From the NCBI GenBank assembly GCA_000621905.1, contig JHXB01000004.1, positions 64,752-128,751 on the forward strand: a stretch of DNA of 64,000 bases, written 5' to 3'. The DNA comes from Lachnospiraceae bacterium NC2004. Lineage in GTDB: Bacteria > Bacillota > Clostridia > Lachnospirales > Lachnospiraceae. The position numbers were made by a program, and so were the translations under genes. Position 1 is the stretch's first letter; every line of letters begins with the position of its first letter. This document shows, in pieces, positions 10,082 to 18,276 of this stretch. The notes below the pieces were generated by a model. The model ran no database searches. It saw only the letters and a program-made list of their open reading frames with translations, and was not told the origin of the DNA.

Positions 10082-10107
10082 AAGGCTACCAATCGCGGTA
10101 GCTTTTT
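10081..10107. terminator. Bidirectional terminator between convergent genes
   Basis: Inverted repeat 10081-10090 with 10097-10106 with a six-base loop, A-tract on the left and T-tract on the right. It lies between the stop codons of the methyltransferase and the convergent DUF624 gene. Confidence 0.75.
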
Positions 10108-10109
10108 AA

Positions 10110-10817
10110 TTATCTTCTTCTGTTGGCGTTTCTACTAATCATTCCCTCGGTTTGTTTCTTCTCCTTCTTAGCCAGAGCGGATTCTTCTTCAAATATCTCT
10201 TTGTTCTTAAGTGTCTCGGCATCTAAGTATTTTTTGAAAATGTAATTAAACCAGAGAGACTGTACTACAGCAGCTGTCGCGCATCCAAACGCGAGCATAA
10301 TGACTTTGGCAGGAAGTGTGTAATACGCAGGAATTACACATATAAACAGCACTCCGAGATTTAAAAATGTAAAAGGCAAGTTGGCAACCGCCATAAGTGC
10401 ACTGTTTCTAAAGAGATCTTTAATACTAACAGTGAACTTGGCTAAAATAGGGTATGTGTAAGTGATTGTTGCCAGATAAAAGGCGTCAAGTACGACAAAT
10501 ACTACCTTGCCAAGATACGATTCAATGGAAAATGAAAACCAGGTCAAGACACCCAGTATAACACCGGCGTCAAATACAATCATTCCTGAAATCAGTCCCT
10601 GTTTAAAGTTGGTTTTGAATGAATTGAAAAAGTCCTGATATACATATGTTATCTCGCCGGAAACAAGCCTCATTGATGTGAAATAAAGTGCTGTGAAGCT
10701 TGCCGGGATAGTAATTATAGGTATACAGCATATAATAAAAAGGAAGTTAAGTATGATAACATCCATTACTTTAGAAAATGTAGACCAAATTGGGTTCTCT
10801 ATGTCAAAAAACTGCAA
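10110..10817 (-). CDS. DUF624 (YesL-like) membrane protein
   Basis: A polytopic membrane protein of ~235 residues with the N-terminal pattern of the DUF624/YesL family: FFDIENPIW followed by a long hydrophobic segment ending in CCIPIITI. About five membrane helices are visible and the C-terminus is charged. I chose the TTG at 10817 because an AAAGGA ribosome site sits nine bases before it and the family normally begins at this point; an upstream TTG at 10889 lacks a ribosome site. Family members often sit beside sugar-uptake genes, but none is seen here. Function unknown. Confidence 0.8.
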   Translation of the reverse strand: MQFFDIENPIWSTFSKVMDVIILNFLFIICCIPIITIPASFTALYFTSMRLVSGEITYVYQDFFNSFKTNFKQGLISGMIVFDAGVILGVLTWFSFSIESYLGKVVFVVLDAFYLATITYTYPILAKFTVSIKDLFRNSALMAVANLPFTFLNLGVLFICVIPAYYTLPAKVIMLAFGCATAAVVQSLWFNYIFKKYLDAETLKNKEIFEEESALAKKEKKQTEGMISRNANRRR

Positions 10818-10965
10818 TGTAACGCATCCTTTCGAATTAAACTCAATAGACATAATAACACAAATACTTAAATAACGCAAAATATTCAAGATATTATCTT
10901 AATATTTTCACATTTATATGACATACTTAAATAGTGTATGTTTGTATGGTAGAAAGGGGAAAACC

Positions 10966-13725
10966 ATGAAGAATATGCTTAAGGTTTCTGTTTCTTATAT
11001 ATTAATTCTTTCGTTTATCAGTTCATTTGTGGTTAACGCGATTGCGGTTGACAGTGATATAAAAGCGTCTGATGATTATGAGATTCCATATGCTTCCGAT
11101 GAAGTTGAATATGAGGAAGGTCAGGTTATTGTGACCTTTAAGGACAATGTTAAGAAGAGTAAGGTTAGGGATATTGCGGAGGATGCTAACCTTGACGTGG
11201 CGGATTCATTTGTCAATGAAGACATGAATGTAGCGCTTGTGTCTTCTGACGCATTGAGCACTAATGACATTATGGAGGAGATGGCTTCTCTTAAAGAGGT
11301 GGCATACGTTGAGCCTAATTATCGATTTAAGCTGGCTTCAGTTACCAATGACACTTTATCCGGCTATCAGTGGCACTTAAAGGATGAGGTTAGTGCTGAT
11401 GCTGATATAGATTACAGCGCAAGTATTCCTGAGAGTGTATCGGAGAAGAATGTTCCTGTAGTTGTTGTAGCAGATACCGGAGTCGACTGTACTCATGAGG
11501 ATCTTAAGGATGTGATGTATACCAATGATCAGTATAACACATCAAGCAAGATTATAAAGACAGCGACCGATAGTGACGGTCACGGAACAATGATTGCAGG
11601 CATAATTGCGGCTACAATCAACAATAACAAGGGTGTTTCGGGTATCGCTAAGGCGAAGATTCTGCCGGTTTCCTGCGTGGGGTCAGACGGATATTCCACA
11701 ACTTCAGATATCATTTCTGCAATTCAATATGCTCTTGATAAGCGTAATAACGGTGTAAATGTATGCGCGATCAACCTTTCGCTTACCGGTGATGTTGATT
11801 CGTCATATGATGTTCAGATGGGTTCGCTTAATTCGATTATCGCTCTTGCCGGGGAGGCAGGAATTGTAACAGTTTGCGCTGCGGGCAATGAGAAGGTTGA
11901 TACCGATAAGAATAAATATTTTCCGGGTGGTCTTGATAACCCGTATATAATCAATGTCGGAGCCAGTACGAGAGACAATAAGCCTGCTTCGTTCAGCAAT
12001 TACGGAATGGAAAGTGTGGATGTGTTTGCTCCGGGAACTGACATTATGTCTACATTTTCGGAAAAGGACTATCTGCCTGAAGTCTCACATGAGGTATTGT
12101 ATTACAGTTTTGAGAACCTGGTTGAGAAGGAGGCTTCGTCTGCCGACGCTAAGGAATCAAGCTCGGATGCCAGTTCAAATGCGAGTTCGGATGCATCTTC
12201 AGATGCGTCTGCAGATTCAGGAATCAGGATATATACCAATTCGACCGATTCATCGATACATTTGGACAGGAACGTGTCATATGGCAATTCTAAAGAGCTT
12301 AACAGCTCGCTAAGATGGGATGTCAATGCAGATGATGGTAAGAATTATTACATCTCTATACCGTTTGATGTTAAGGATGATATCAGCAAAGACTTGTATG
12401 CGGGATTCAGGTTTAAGATTATTGATCATAACAATGAGGCGGGAACGCCTTACGTGAGGAGTAAGTTTGTTGCTTATATTTATAAGAGGGAGACTTTGAG
12501 CCGTAACGCCGGAGATTATTCGGACAGGTTTCTTATTACCTCGGTCGGTGATTCTAAAGACGATTATATGATTTCAAATGATGATTACTGGGATCGCTAT
12601 GCTATGGAGATAAATGAAGAGGGCGAGGGAGTTTTGAGTGCAGGTAAGTACTACCTTGTTTTAAGAATGTACAATGCACCTAAGTCGAATTACTCTGTTT
12701 ATATCGATGATTTTGGAGTTGGTTATAACCTGATTAAGTACACCGATTCGATGGGGACTTCATTTTCTTCACCGATAGTTGCCGGAGAGGTTGCGCTTTT
12801 AAGAGGGCTTATGCCGTCAGTATCTGCAGCCGAGATAAGGGCAAGAGTTATCGGTGGTGTTGATGTTAGCCCTTCTTACTTTGGTAAATGTTCGTCCGGA
12901 GGTAAGGTTAACATTATTAAGGCGCTTGGCAACAATCTTGGTCCGAGCATAAGCAGCGTGACCATAAAAGGTAGTGTGATTACTGTTAAGGGATACAATT
13001 TTGGCAGTGATAAGGGTGTGTTAACCGTAACCAATTCCAAGGGCAAGGTTGAATCAACTGTTGTTTCGTGGGAAGATAATCTTATTGAGGTTGAGCTTAA
13101 AAATCCTGCTGATGAAGATTATTATGTTATGGTCGATGCATCTAAGGATAATACATGTTATGGTAAGGCTTACGCTCCGGTGTATGTCGAGTCAATTTAT
13201 TACAACGATAGTGAAGTTACTGTTTCTGTCGGAACACCTTATAAGTGTGAGGCAGAGATTTCACCGGCAAATGCTTCCGAACAGCGAGTTTCTTACATTT
13301 CCTCTAATGAGGAATATGCGACGGTTGATGATAATGGCGTGATTACAGCGTATGACGCGGGTGTCGGACAGACGGTTACCATTACAGCGACCGCTTACGA
13401 CCAGACTTACGCAGAGGAAGGTAACAGCTTAAGCGCTACAATTAAGGTTAATATTGTAAGTCAGGTTAAGAAGATTAAGCTTAACAAGACTTCAGCTAAG
13501 GTTAAGCGAGGCAAGAAGCTTAAACTTAAGTGTAAGATTACTCCGGCAAATGCTACCAATACCAAGGTTGTGTGGAAGTCATCCAACAAGAAGATTGCTA
13601 CAGTATCTTCAAAGGGTGTTGTGAAGGTCAAAAAGAAAGCCAAGAAGGGCAAAGTTGTTAAGATTACGGTATCGACGACGGATGGAAGTAAGCTTAAAGC
13701 GACTTGTAAGATAAAGGTTAAATGA
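10966..13725 (+). CDS. Secreted subtilisin-like (S8) protease with split catalytic domain, TIG and Big2 modules
   Basis: A 919-residue exported serine protease. A signal peptide (~1-28) is followed by an I9-type propeptide (~45-120; QVIVTFKD, EPNYRF) and the S8 domain with Asp170 (ADTGVD), His206 (DGHGT), the oxyanion Asn in AAGNE and Ser599 (GTSFSSP). About 225 residues are inserted between APGTDIMSTFS and the catalytic Ser: a Ser/Asp/Ala-rich linker and a beta-rich segment. After the protease come a TIG-like domain, a Big2 domain and a lysine-rich Big2 domain at the C-terminus. Start: ATG at 10966 after GAAAGGGG; an in-frame ATG at 10918 lacks a ribosome site. No sortase motif is visible, so attachment may rely on the basic C-terminal domain. 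Confidence 0.9.
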   Translation: MKNMLKVSVSYILILSFISSFVVNAIAVDSDIKASDDYEIPYASDEVEYEEGQVIVTFKDNVKKSKVRDIAEDANLDVADSFVNEDMNVALVSSDALSTNDIMEEMASLKEVAYVEPNYRFKLASVTNDTLSGYQWHLKDEVSADADIDYSASIPESVSEKNVPVVVVADTGVDCTHEDLKDVMYTNDQYNTSSKIIKTATDSDGHGTMIAGIIAATINNNKGVSGIAKAKILPVSCVGSDGYSTTSDIISAIQYALDKRNNGVNVCAINLSLTGDVDSSYDVQMGSLNSIIALAGEAGIVTVCAAGNEKVDTDKNKYFPGGLDNPYIINVGASTRDNKPASFSNYGMESVDVFAPGTDIMSTFSEKDYLPEVSHEVLYYSFENLVEKEASSADAKESSSDASSNASSDASSDASADSGIRIYTNSTDSSIHLDRNVSYGNSKELNSSLRWDVNADDGKNYYISIPFDVKDDISKDLYAGFRFKIIDHNNEAGTPYVRSKFVAYIYKRETLSRNAGDYSDRFLITSVGDSKDDYMISNDDYWDRYAMEINEEGEGVLSAGKYYLVLRMYNAPKSNYSVYIDDFGVGYNLIKYTDSMGTSFSSPIVAGEVALLRGLMPSVSAAEIRARVIGGVDVSPSYFGKCSSGGKVNIIKALGNNLGPSISSVTIKGSVITVKGYNFGSDKGVLTVTNSKGKVESTVVSWEDNLIEVELKNPADEDYYVMVDASKDNTCYGKAYAPVYVESIYYNDSEVTVSVGTPYKCEAEISPANASEQRVSYISSNEEYATVDDNGVITAYDAGVGQTVTITATAYDQTYAEEGNSLSATIKVNIVSQVKKIKLNKTSAKVKRGKKLKLKCKITPANATNTKVVWKSSNKKIATVSSKGVVKVKKKAKKGKVVKITVSTTDGSKLKATCKIKVK

Positions 13726-13742
13726 TGGTATGAGGTAATGTG

Positions 13743-14468
13743 ATGATAGAAGAAGTAACTATATTTAACTTCACAGGTGCGTATGAGAATCAGGATTTGT
13801 ATAGGAATCCTGATTTTCGTGTTATCGAGTGTAAGGATATTGAGGGAACCAACGGATACTGTGACGACGAGGCAGCGGGCAAGATAAGAGAACGCTTTAA
13901 AGAGACTGCTGTTAACGGAGTACATTTTATTGATGCCGGGAACTATCATTATCTTTCTAAATTCATGGTTGAGAAGGTTGAAGAAGAGTTTACTCTGGTG
14001 GTTTTTGACCATCATTCCGATATGAAAGAGTCGGAGTTCTTCGGACTTTTGTCTTGCGGCTCATGGATTCTTGATGTTGTTAATACTAACGACATGGTTA
14101 AGCGTGTGGTGCTTATCGGAATTAGTGATGAGCAGAAGGAAATGATACCTGATGTGGATAAAGAGATAATCGTATACACTGATAACGAGATTAGATTGGG
14201 AGCTGATGTTGAGATTCCTGTGGACTGCCCAATCTATATTTCGGTTGATAAGGATGTTCTTGATGAGGAAGAATTAAAGACTACTTGGGATCAGGGGATT
14301 ATGACTATAGAGGAGTTCTTTAGCATATTCAAGGGTATTTTTGATAACGATGCAAATGTTATCGGGGTGGATGTGTGCGGAGAGGTCGAGTACCACTTCG
14401 GACCTGATGGGGAGGATATAAGAAATCAGATTTTTAATAATGAGATAGCGGATGTATGTCGAGCATAG
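13743..14468 (+). CDS. Arginase-fold (ureohydrolase-like) protein
   Basis: A 241-residue cytosolic protein with two metal-binding signatures of the arginase/agmatinase/formiminoglutamase superfamily: FDHHSDM (the usual DAHxD) and SVDKDVLD (the usual SxDxDxxDP). A His in the GNYHYLS segment may stand for the GGDHS motif. It is shorter than classical arginases (~300 residues) and lacks their C-terminal region, so it belongs to a divergent subgroup and its substrate is unknown. ATG at 13743 has GAGGT six bases before it, better than the GTG at 13740. It begins 17 bases after the protease stop. Confidence 0.7.
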   Translation: MIEEVTIFNFTGAYENQDLYRNPDFRVIECKDIEGTNGYCDDEAAGKIRERFKETAVNGVHFIDAGNYHYLSKFMVEKVEEEFTLVVFDHHSDMKESEFFGLLSCGSWILDVVNTNDMVKRVVLIGISDEQKEMIPDVDKEIIVYTDNEIRLGADVEIPVDCPIYISVDKDVLDEEELKTTWDQGIMTIEEFFSIFKGIFDNDANVIGVDVCGEVEYHFGPDGEDIRNQIFNNEIADVCRA

Positions 14469-14483
14469 ATATATATAAACTAC

Positions 14484-14618
14484 AGAAGACATGGTATTTA
14501 TTTTCAGACACGTTTGCACTACCAAGTTCGGCGTAGCGGTACTAAACTCACACAATGAATTGTGTTCGTTAAGTGCCGACGCCTCGCAGGTGTCTTACAA
14601 TAAATCACCATGTCTTCT
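14484..14618. repeat. Palindromic intergenic element A
   Basis: A perfect 12-bp terminal inverted repeat (14484-14495 with 14607-14618) encloses nested inverted repeats: AGACAC/GTGTCT, GGCGT/ACGCC and CACAAT/ATTGTG. No reading frame of note lies inside. The inner TTAAGTGCC segment resembles a segment of the element at 19363-19507. It looks like a miniature non-coding mobile or REP-like element. Confidence 0.6.
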
Positions 14619-14696
14619 TTACTATGCATTGGGCAGTAGAGTAATTGAAATATATCCACTCAGGGTGGTGAGACCACCGAATTTGACTTTTTTGCT

Positions 14697-14743
14697 GTCA
14701 TTCTGAGCGAAGCGAAGAATCTTTGACCTTCGAAGAAGGTCAA
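14697..14743. repeat. Intergenic repeat with TTCTGAGCGAAGCGAAGAATCT-type core
   Basis: A segment reading TGTCATTCTGAGCGAAGCG and onward, followed by a perfect 9-bp hairpin (14723-14731 with 14735-14743). A very similar core is, from memory, a widely scattered intergenic repeat in unrelated bacteria. It sits just beyond the 3' end of the minus-strand YlmH gene, where the hairpin could end transcripts, although no T-tract follows. Confidence 0.4.
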
Positions 14744-14748
14744 TACCT

Positions 14749-15495
14749 CTATGTATACTTCTTAACCTTGATGTGCAGGTTCCCGCTTCCGGTTTCTTTG
14801 CCCTTCTCATCGTATATAAACTTACCATAGCCTCTTATAACAACCATGTCAGACGGTTTGATAGCCGCCGTCTTCTTGGTAACCTCGATTCCATTTAACA
14901 AAATTTTTCTGTCGGAAATTAGAGCTTCTGCTTTAGAGCGTGACAGCCCGGTGATTGCAGATATCAGGCAGTCAGCTCGCTCTGAAGAAATAATCAAGTC
15001 AAGCATCATAAATGCCTGCGCGTTAATCTCGTCAGGAACCTCGTAGATTCTCTCGAGGGTTACAGGCATTTGTCTAATCTTACTTATCTCTTGAATTATG
15101 TAGTCGGTAATCTTATCGAGCGCAAACACATATGCGCAGTTGTCGTACAGTCTGATATCCCCTATTGATTCTCTGGTGATGCCAAGTCCCATAATAGTTC
15201 CAAGCACGTCTCTATGTTCAAATGTTGTAAATTTCTTGGATGCAGGTGTTATCTTTATAACCGAGATTGGATATGGCTCCTCATAGGAGACTGTGTTAGG
15301 ATTGCCAAATCTTGCCACGACTTTAAGAGCATTGTCATAGCCGCCGAAAACCTCATAGTCATTGATTCCTGCGTTTTCTATCAAATGCTTGATTGTGATG
15401 TTATGAAATTCTGTAAATGTATAATGGCCCTCATAGGTAGCTTTGGTGTGAAGCTCCTTGATGCGCGCAAGCAATTTGGTATCGTGATCGTTCAT
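14749..15495 (-). CDS. ylmH: YlmH family S4-domain RNA-binding protein
   Basis: A 248-residue protein with an N-terminal YlmH-type domain (residues ~1-165; FGGYDNALKVVARFG, LGITRESIGDI) and a C-terminal S4 RNA-binding domain (~175-240; LSRSKAEALI, VTKKTAAIK). The family acts on ribosomes; in Bacillus subtilis YlmH is reported to take part in rescue of stalled large subunits. It is usually located in the division cluster after SepF and YlmG, but here it stands alone between unrelated genes. AAAGGAG six bases before the ATG supports the start at 15495. Confidence 0.9.
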   Translation of the reverse strand: MNDHDTKLLARIKELHTKATYEGHYTFTEFHNITIKHLIENAGINDYEVFGGYDNALKVVARFGNPNTVSYEEPYPISVIKITPASKKFTTFEHRDVLGTIMGLGITRESIGDIRLYDNCAYVFALDKITDYIIQEISKIRQMPVTLERIYEVPDEINAQAFMMLDLIISSERADCLISAITGLSRSKAEALISDRKILLNGIEVTKKTAAIKPSDMVVIRGYGKFIYDEKGKETGSGNLHIKVKKYT

Positions 15496-15563
15496 GAGAT
15501 ACTCCTTTTATCGGTGCATTGTCTAAGTACCTGATTATTGTAACATATTATTCAATAAAACTC

Positions 15564-15591
15564 TTGACATTAATTAAATTTGTGTTATTAT
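15564..15591 (+). promoter_or_regulatory. Strong promoter of the metal efflux ATPase
   Basis: TTGACA (15564-15569), a 16-bp spacer and TATTAT (15586-15591) with a TG one base upstream. The predicted start of transcription falls in the palindrome at 15598. Confidence 0.75.
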
Positions 15592-15597
15592 TAAATC

Positions 15598-15623
15598 AAC
15601 ATATGAACAACCATTCATATGTT
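15598..15623. promoter_or_regulatory. ArsR/SmtB-type metal-responsive operator
   Basis: A perfect 10-bp inverted repeat, AACATATGAA at 15598-15607 and TTCATATGTT at 15614-15623, separated by six bases and placed right over the predicted transcription start. It closely resembles the TGAACA-N-TTCA sites bound by CadC/CzrA/SmtB repressors, which release DNA on binding zinc, cadmium or lead. No ArsR-family gene is present in this window, so the repressor must be encoded elsewhere. Confidence 0.7.
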
Positions 15624-15642
15624 GCAAATGAGTCGCAATTTG

Positions 15643-15681
15643 CTAACTACCCAAAGGGGACAGTCCCCATTGGGTAGTTAG
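15643..15681. repeat. Palindromic element B with GGGGAC/GTCCCC centre
   Basis: A 12-bp inverted repeat (15643-15654 with 15670-15681) with an inner GGGGA/TCCCC pair lies in the leader of the ATPase gene, directly before its ribosome site. The GGGGAC...GTCCCCATT centre is shared with the ends of the element at 19363-19507. It could be a REP-like element or an mRNA hairpin affecting translation. Confidence 0.6.
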
Positions 15682-15704
15682 TGACAGCAAGAGGAGATAG
15701 AGAT

Positions 15705-18095
15705 ATGGTTAAGAAATATACTATTACGGGACTTGATTGTCCTAACTGCGCTGCCAAGCTTGAAGCTAAGTTAAATGAAGTCGAGGGCGTAGAAGAGGCG
15801 GTGCTTACATTTGCACTTGAACAATTACGAATAACAGCGGAGGAGCCTGATAAGCTTCTTGAAGAGTTGCAGAGAGTTGCCGACAGTATGGAGGAAGGTG
15901 TAGAGATTAAGCCTCTTGTTCGCGGCAAGAAGGGTGGCAAGAAACATCACGAGCACGAGCATCATCATCACGATCATGATGGACACGAGCACCACCATGA
16001 TCACTGTGACTGCGGACATGACCATGATGAACATGAACACCATCACGACCATGATGGGGATGAGCATCATCATCACGATCATAATGATCACGACGAGCAT
16101 CATCACGACCACCACGAAGAACATCATCATGATGACCACGATCACGCTCACAAACACGAAGATCATGAGTCTAAATCAAGCGGTTTATCAGAGACCAAGA
16201 AGGAGCTTATCTGGATTGGATCAGGTCTTTTAGTTTACGCTGTTGCACTTATATTCGAGCATTTGCTTCATTTTCATAAGGAGGCGTATGTACAAGATTA
16301 TTTGATAGCTTACCTTATATTAGGAGGTGGAGTTTTATACGCCGCAATCAAGAACATTGGCAAAGGTCAGGTTTTTGACGAGAATTTTCTTATGAGTATT
16401 GCGACCGTCGGTGCATTTGTAATCGGTGAGTACCCTGAAGCGGTAGGAGTTATGCTTTTCTACAGGATAGGAGAGTTCTTCGAGGAGCTGGCGGTTACAA
16501 GAAGCCGCAAGCAGATTATGGAAGCTGCCGACCTTAGACCGGAGGTTGTTAATCTTCTTAAAGGAGACGAGATAGTTGAGATAGACGCGGAAGACGCCGA
16601 GGTTGGCGATATTATAGTTATTCGTCCGGGAGACAGGGTTCCTCTTGACGGAATAGTCATTAAGGGTGAGTCAAGACTTGATACTTCCGCTGTAACAGGT
16701 GAGCCGGTTCCTGTCTCAGTTAAGGAAGGCTCGGAAGTGCTTTCTGGGTGTGTCAACGAGGACGGTCTCATTCATTTGAAAGTCACCAAGATTCTTGATG
16801 AATCAATGGTTACAAGGATTTTGGATTCCGTAGAAAATGCAGCCGCATCTAAGCCTGAGTTCGAGCGCTTTATTACTAAGTTTGCCAGAGTGTACACTCC
16901 TATAGTTGTGGCAGTGGCACTTTTGACAGCCATTGTCCCATCCATCATCACAGGTGATTGGGGCAAATGGATATACACATCCCTCACTTTCCTTGTTATT
17001 AGCTGCCCATGCGCGTTGGTGCTCTCAGTGCCTTTGGCATTCTTTGCGGGCATCGGCGCCGGGTCTAAACAAGGTATTCTCTTTAAGGGTGGAGTTTCCT
17101 TAGAGGCCCTCAACAAGGTAAATGCAGTTGTTATGGATAAGACAGGAACCATAACCAAGGGCAATTTTGTAGTTCAAAAAGCGGTTCCCGTTGCAAATGT
17201 TGACGAGGACAAGCTCATACTCCTCGCGGCATCTTGCGAGTCATCATCTACCCACCCGATTGCCAAGAGCATTGTTGACAAGGCTAAAGAGATTGTTGGC
17301 GAAGATGAATTTTATAAGGCGATTTCCGGCAATAAAGATATAGCCGGAATCTTAAAGCCTGAGGATATCAAGGAGATTGCAGGACATGGCGTTAAAGTAA
17401 CGTTTGCAAATGGAGAAGCGGTGTGTGGAAGCAGACATTTTCTTGAGGAAGAAGATGTGGATTTATCGGCTTATGATGAGGCGATAGCGAAAGAAAACGT
17501 TAAAGGATCCGAAGTATTAATCGCATTTGGCGGAAGTTACATGGGATACATTGTGATTGCCGATACGGTCAAGGATGATTCTAAAGAAGCAATCAGAAGC
17601 ATGAGATCTAAGGGATTATACACGGCGATGTTGACCGGAGACAACAAAGATTCTGCGGAAGCTGTTGCCGATGAAACCGGCATAGACAGAGTGTACGCTA
17701 AGCTTCTTCCTGACGGTAAGCTTGAGAAGCTTCAGGAGTTAAGAGATGAGCAGGGATCGGTAATGTTTGTCGGAGATGGAATCAACGATGCGCCAGTGTT
17801 AGCGGGTGCTGATGTTGGAGCTGCCATGGGAAGCGGCGCAGACGCAGCGATTGAAGCAGCGGATGTTGTGTTTATGAACTCCAATCTTTCAGCAGTTCCA
17901 GAAGCTGTAAGAATTGCAAGAAAAGCTGTAAGAGTTTCTACCGAAAATGTAGTATTTGCCTTACTTATCAAGGCATCTGTTATGGTGCTTGGACTCCTAG
18001 GAATCGCATCAATGTGGTATGCTGTTTTCGCGGACTCGGGAGTAGCTATGCTTTGTGTTCTTAATTCAGTGAGAGTCTTAAAGATTCGCAAGTAA
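15705..18095 (+). CDS. zntA: Heavy-metal P1B-type ATPase (Zn/Cd/Pb export) with histidine-rich N-terminal region
   Basis: A 796-residue metal-exporting ATPase of the cell membrane. Residues ~1-70 form a heavy-metal-binding domain with GLDCPNCAAK; ~85-155 is an extreme His/Asp/Glu-rich stretch likely to bind zinc. The core shows the CPC metal site (SCPCALVLSVP), the TGEP actuator motif, the phosphorylation motif DKTGTIT, the HP motif (SSTHPIA) and GDGINDAPVL. CPC plus the N-terminal motif indicates the Zn/Cd/Pb group rather than copper. I chose the ATG at 15705, which follows AAGAGGAG; the GTG at 15681 has no ribosome site and falls in the leader hairpin. The operator at 15598-15623 predicts induction by metal. 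Confidence 0.93.
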   Translation: MVKKYTITGLDCPNCAAKLEAKLNEVEGVEEAVLTFALEQLRITAEEPDKLLEELQRVADSMEEGVEIKPLVRGKKGGKKHHEHEHHHHDHDGHEHHHDHCDCGHDHDEHEHHHDHDGDEHHHHDHNDHDEHHHDHHEEHHHDDHDHAHKHEDHESKSSGLSETKKELIWIGSGLLVYAVALIFEHLLHFHKEAYVQDYLIAYLILGGGVLYAAIKNIGKGQVFDENFLMSIATVGAFVIGEYPEAVGVMLFYRIGEFFEELAVTRSRKQIMEAADLRPEVVNLLKGDEIVEIDAEDAEVGDIIVIRPGDRVPLDGIVIKGESRLDTSAVTGEPVPVSVKEGSEVLSGCVNEDGLIHLKVTKILDESMVTRILDSVENAAASKPEFERFITKFARVYTPIVVAVALLTAIVPSIITGDWGKWIYTSLTFLVISCPCALVLSVPLAFFAGIGAGSKQGILFKGGVSLEALNKVNAVVMDKTGTITKGNFVVQKAVPVANVDEDKLILLAASCESSSTHPIAKSIVDKAKEIVGEDEFYKAISGNKDIAGILKPEDIKEIAGHGVKVTFANGEAVCGSRHFLEEEDVDLSAYDEAIAKENVKGSEVLIAFGGSYMGYIVIADTVKDDSKEAIRSMRSKGLYTAMLTGDNKDSAEAVADETGIDRVYAKLLPDGKLEKLQELRDEQGSVMFVGDGINDAPVLAGADVGAAMGSGADAAIEAADVVFMNSNLSAVPEAVRIARKAVRVSTENVVFALLIKASVMVLGLLGIASMWYAVFADSGVAMLCVLNSVRVLKIRK

Positions 18096-18120
18096 TATTA
18101 ATAGTGGAAATATTAAGAAA

Positions 18121-18154
18121 AGTGTGCTACAATACGCAATGTAGCACACTTTTT
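18121..18154 (+). terminator. Rho-independent terminator
   Basis: Perfect 11-bp stem (18121-18131 with 18140-18150), eight-base loop and a T4 tail after the ATPase gene; the tRNA starts at the next base. Confidence 0.85.
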
Positions 18155-18228
18155 CGGTGCGTGGCTCAGCTTGGTAGAGCGCCTCGTTCGGGACGAGGAG
18201 GTCGCAGGTTCGAATCCTGTCGCACCGA
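18155..18228 (+). tRNA. tRNA-Pro (anticodon CGG)
   Basis: A full cloverleaf of 74 bases: acceptor CGGTGCG (18155-18161) pairs with CGCACCG (18221-18227); D arm GCTCAGCTTGGTAGAGC; anticodon stem CCTCG/CGAGG with loop TTCGGGA, giving anticodon CGG followed by the G37 typical of proline tRNAs; T arm GCAGG-TTCGAAT-CCTGT; discriminator A. CCA is not encoded. It stands alone between the ATPase terminator and the GGDEF gene. Confidence 0.95.
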
Positions 18229-18276
18229 TTTGGTTAATATAGGGTTGTTAGTTGAATAGTGTCATGAGGTGAGGCT

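Noticed and set aside
10966-13725. Subtilase as a mycosin of the T7SS
   Set aside because: It lacks the C-terminal membrane helix of mycosins, has Ig-like tails, and lies 15 kb from EssC among unrelated genes; mycosins belong to the actinobacterial systems.
15825-16233. Reading frames rich in Met, Val and Ile over the histidine-rich part of the ATPase gene on both strands
   Set aside because: They are the other frames of the CAT/CAC/GAT repeat DNA and have no ribosome sites; the ATPase frame explains the region.
18229-18276. c-di-GMP riboswitch before the GGDEF gene, also looked for before the HD-GYP gene at 60561
   Set aside because: The conserved GGACGCAAAGCCA-type core of the class I riboswitch was not found in either leader.
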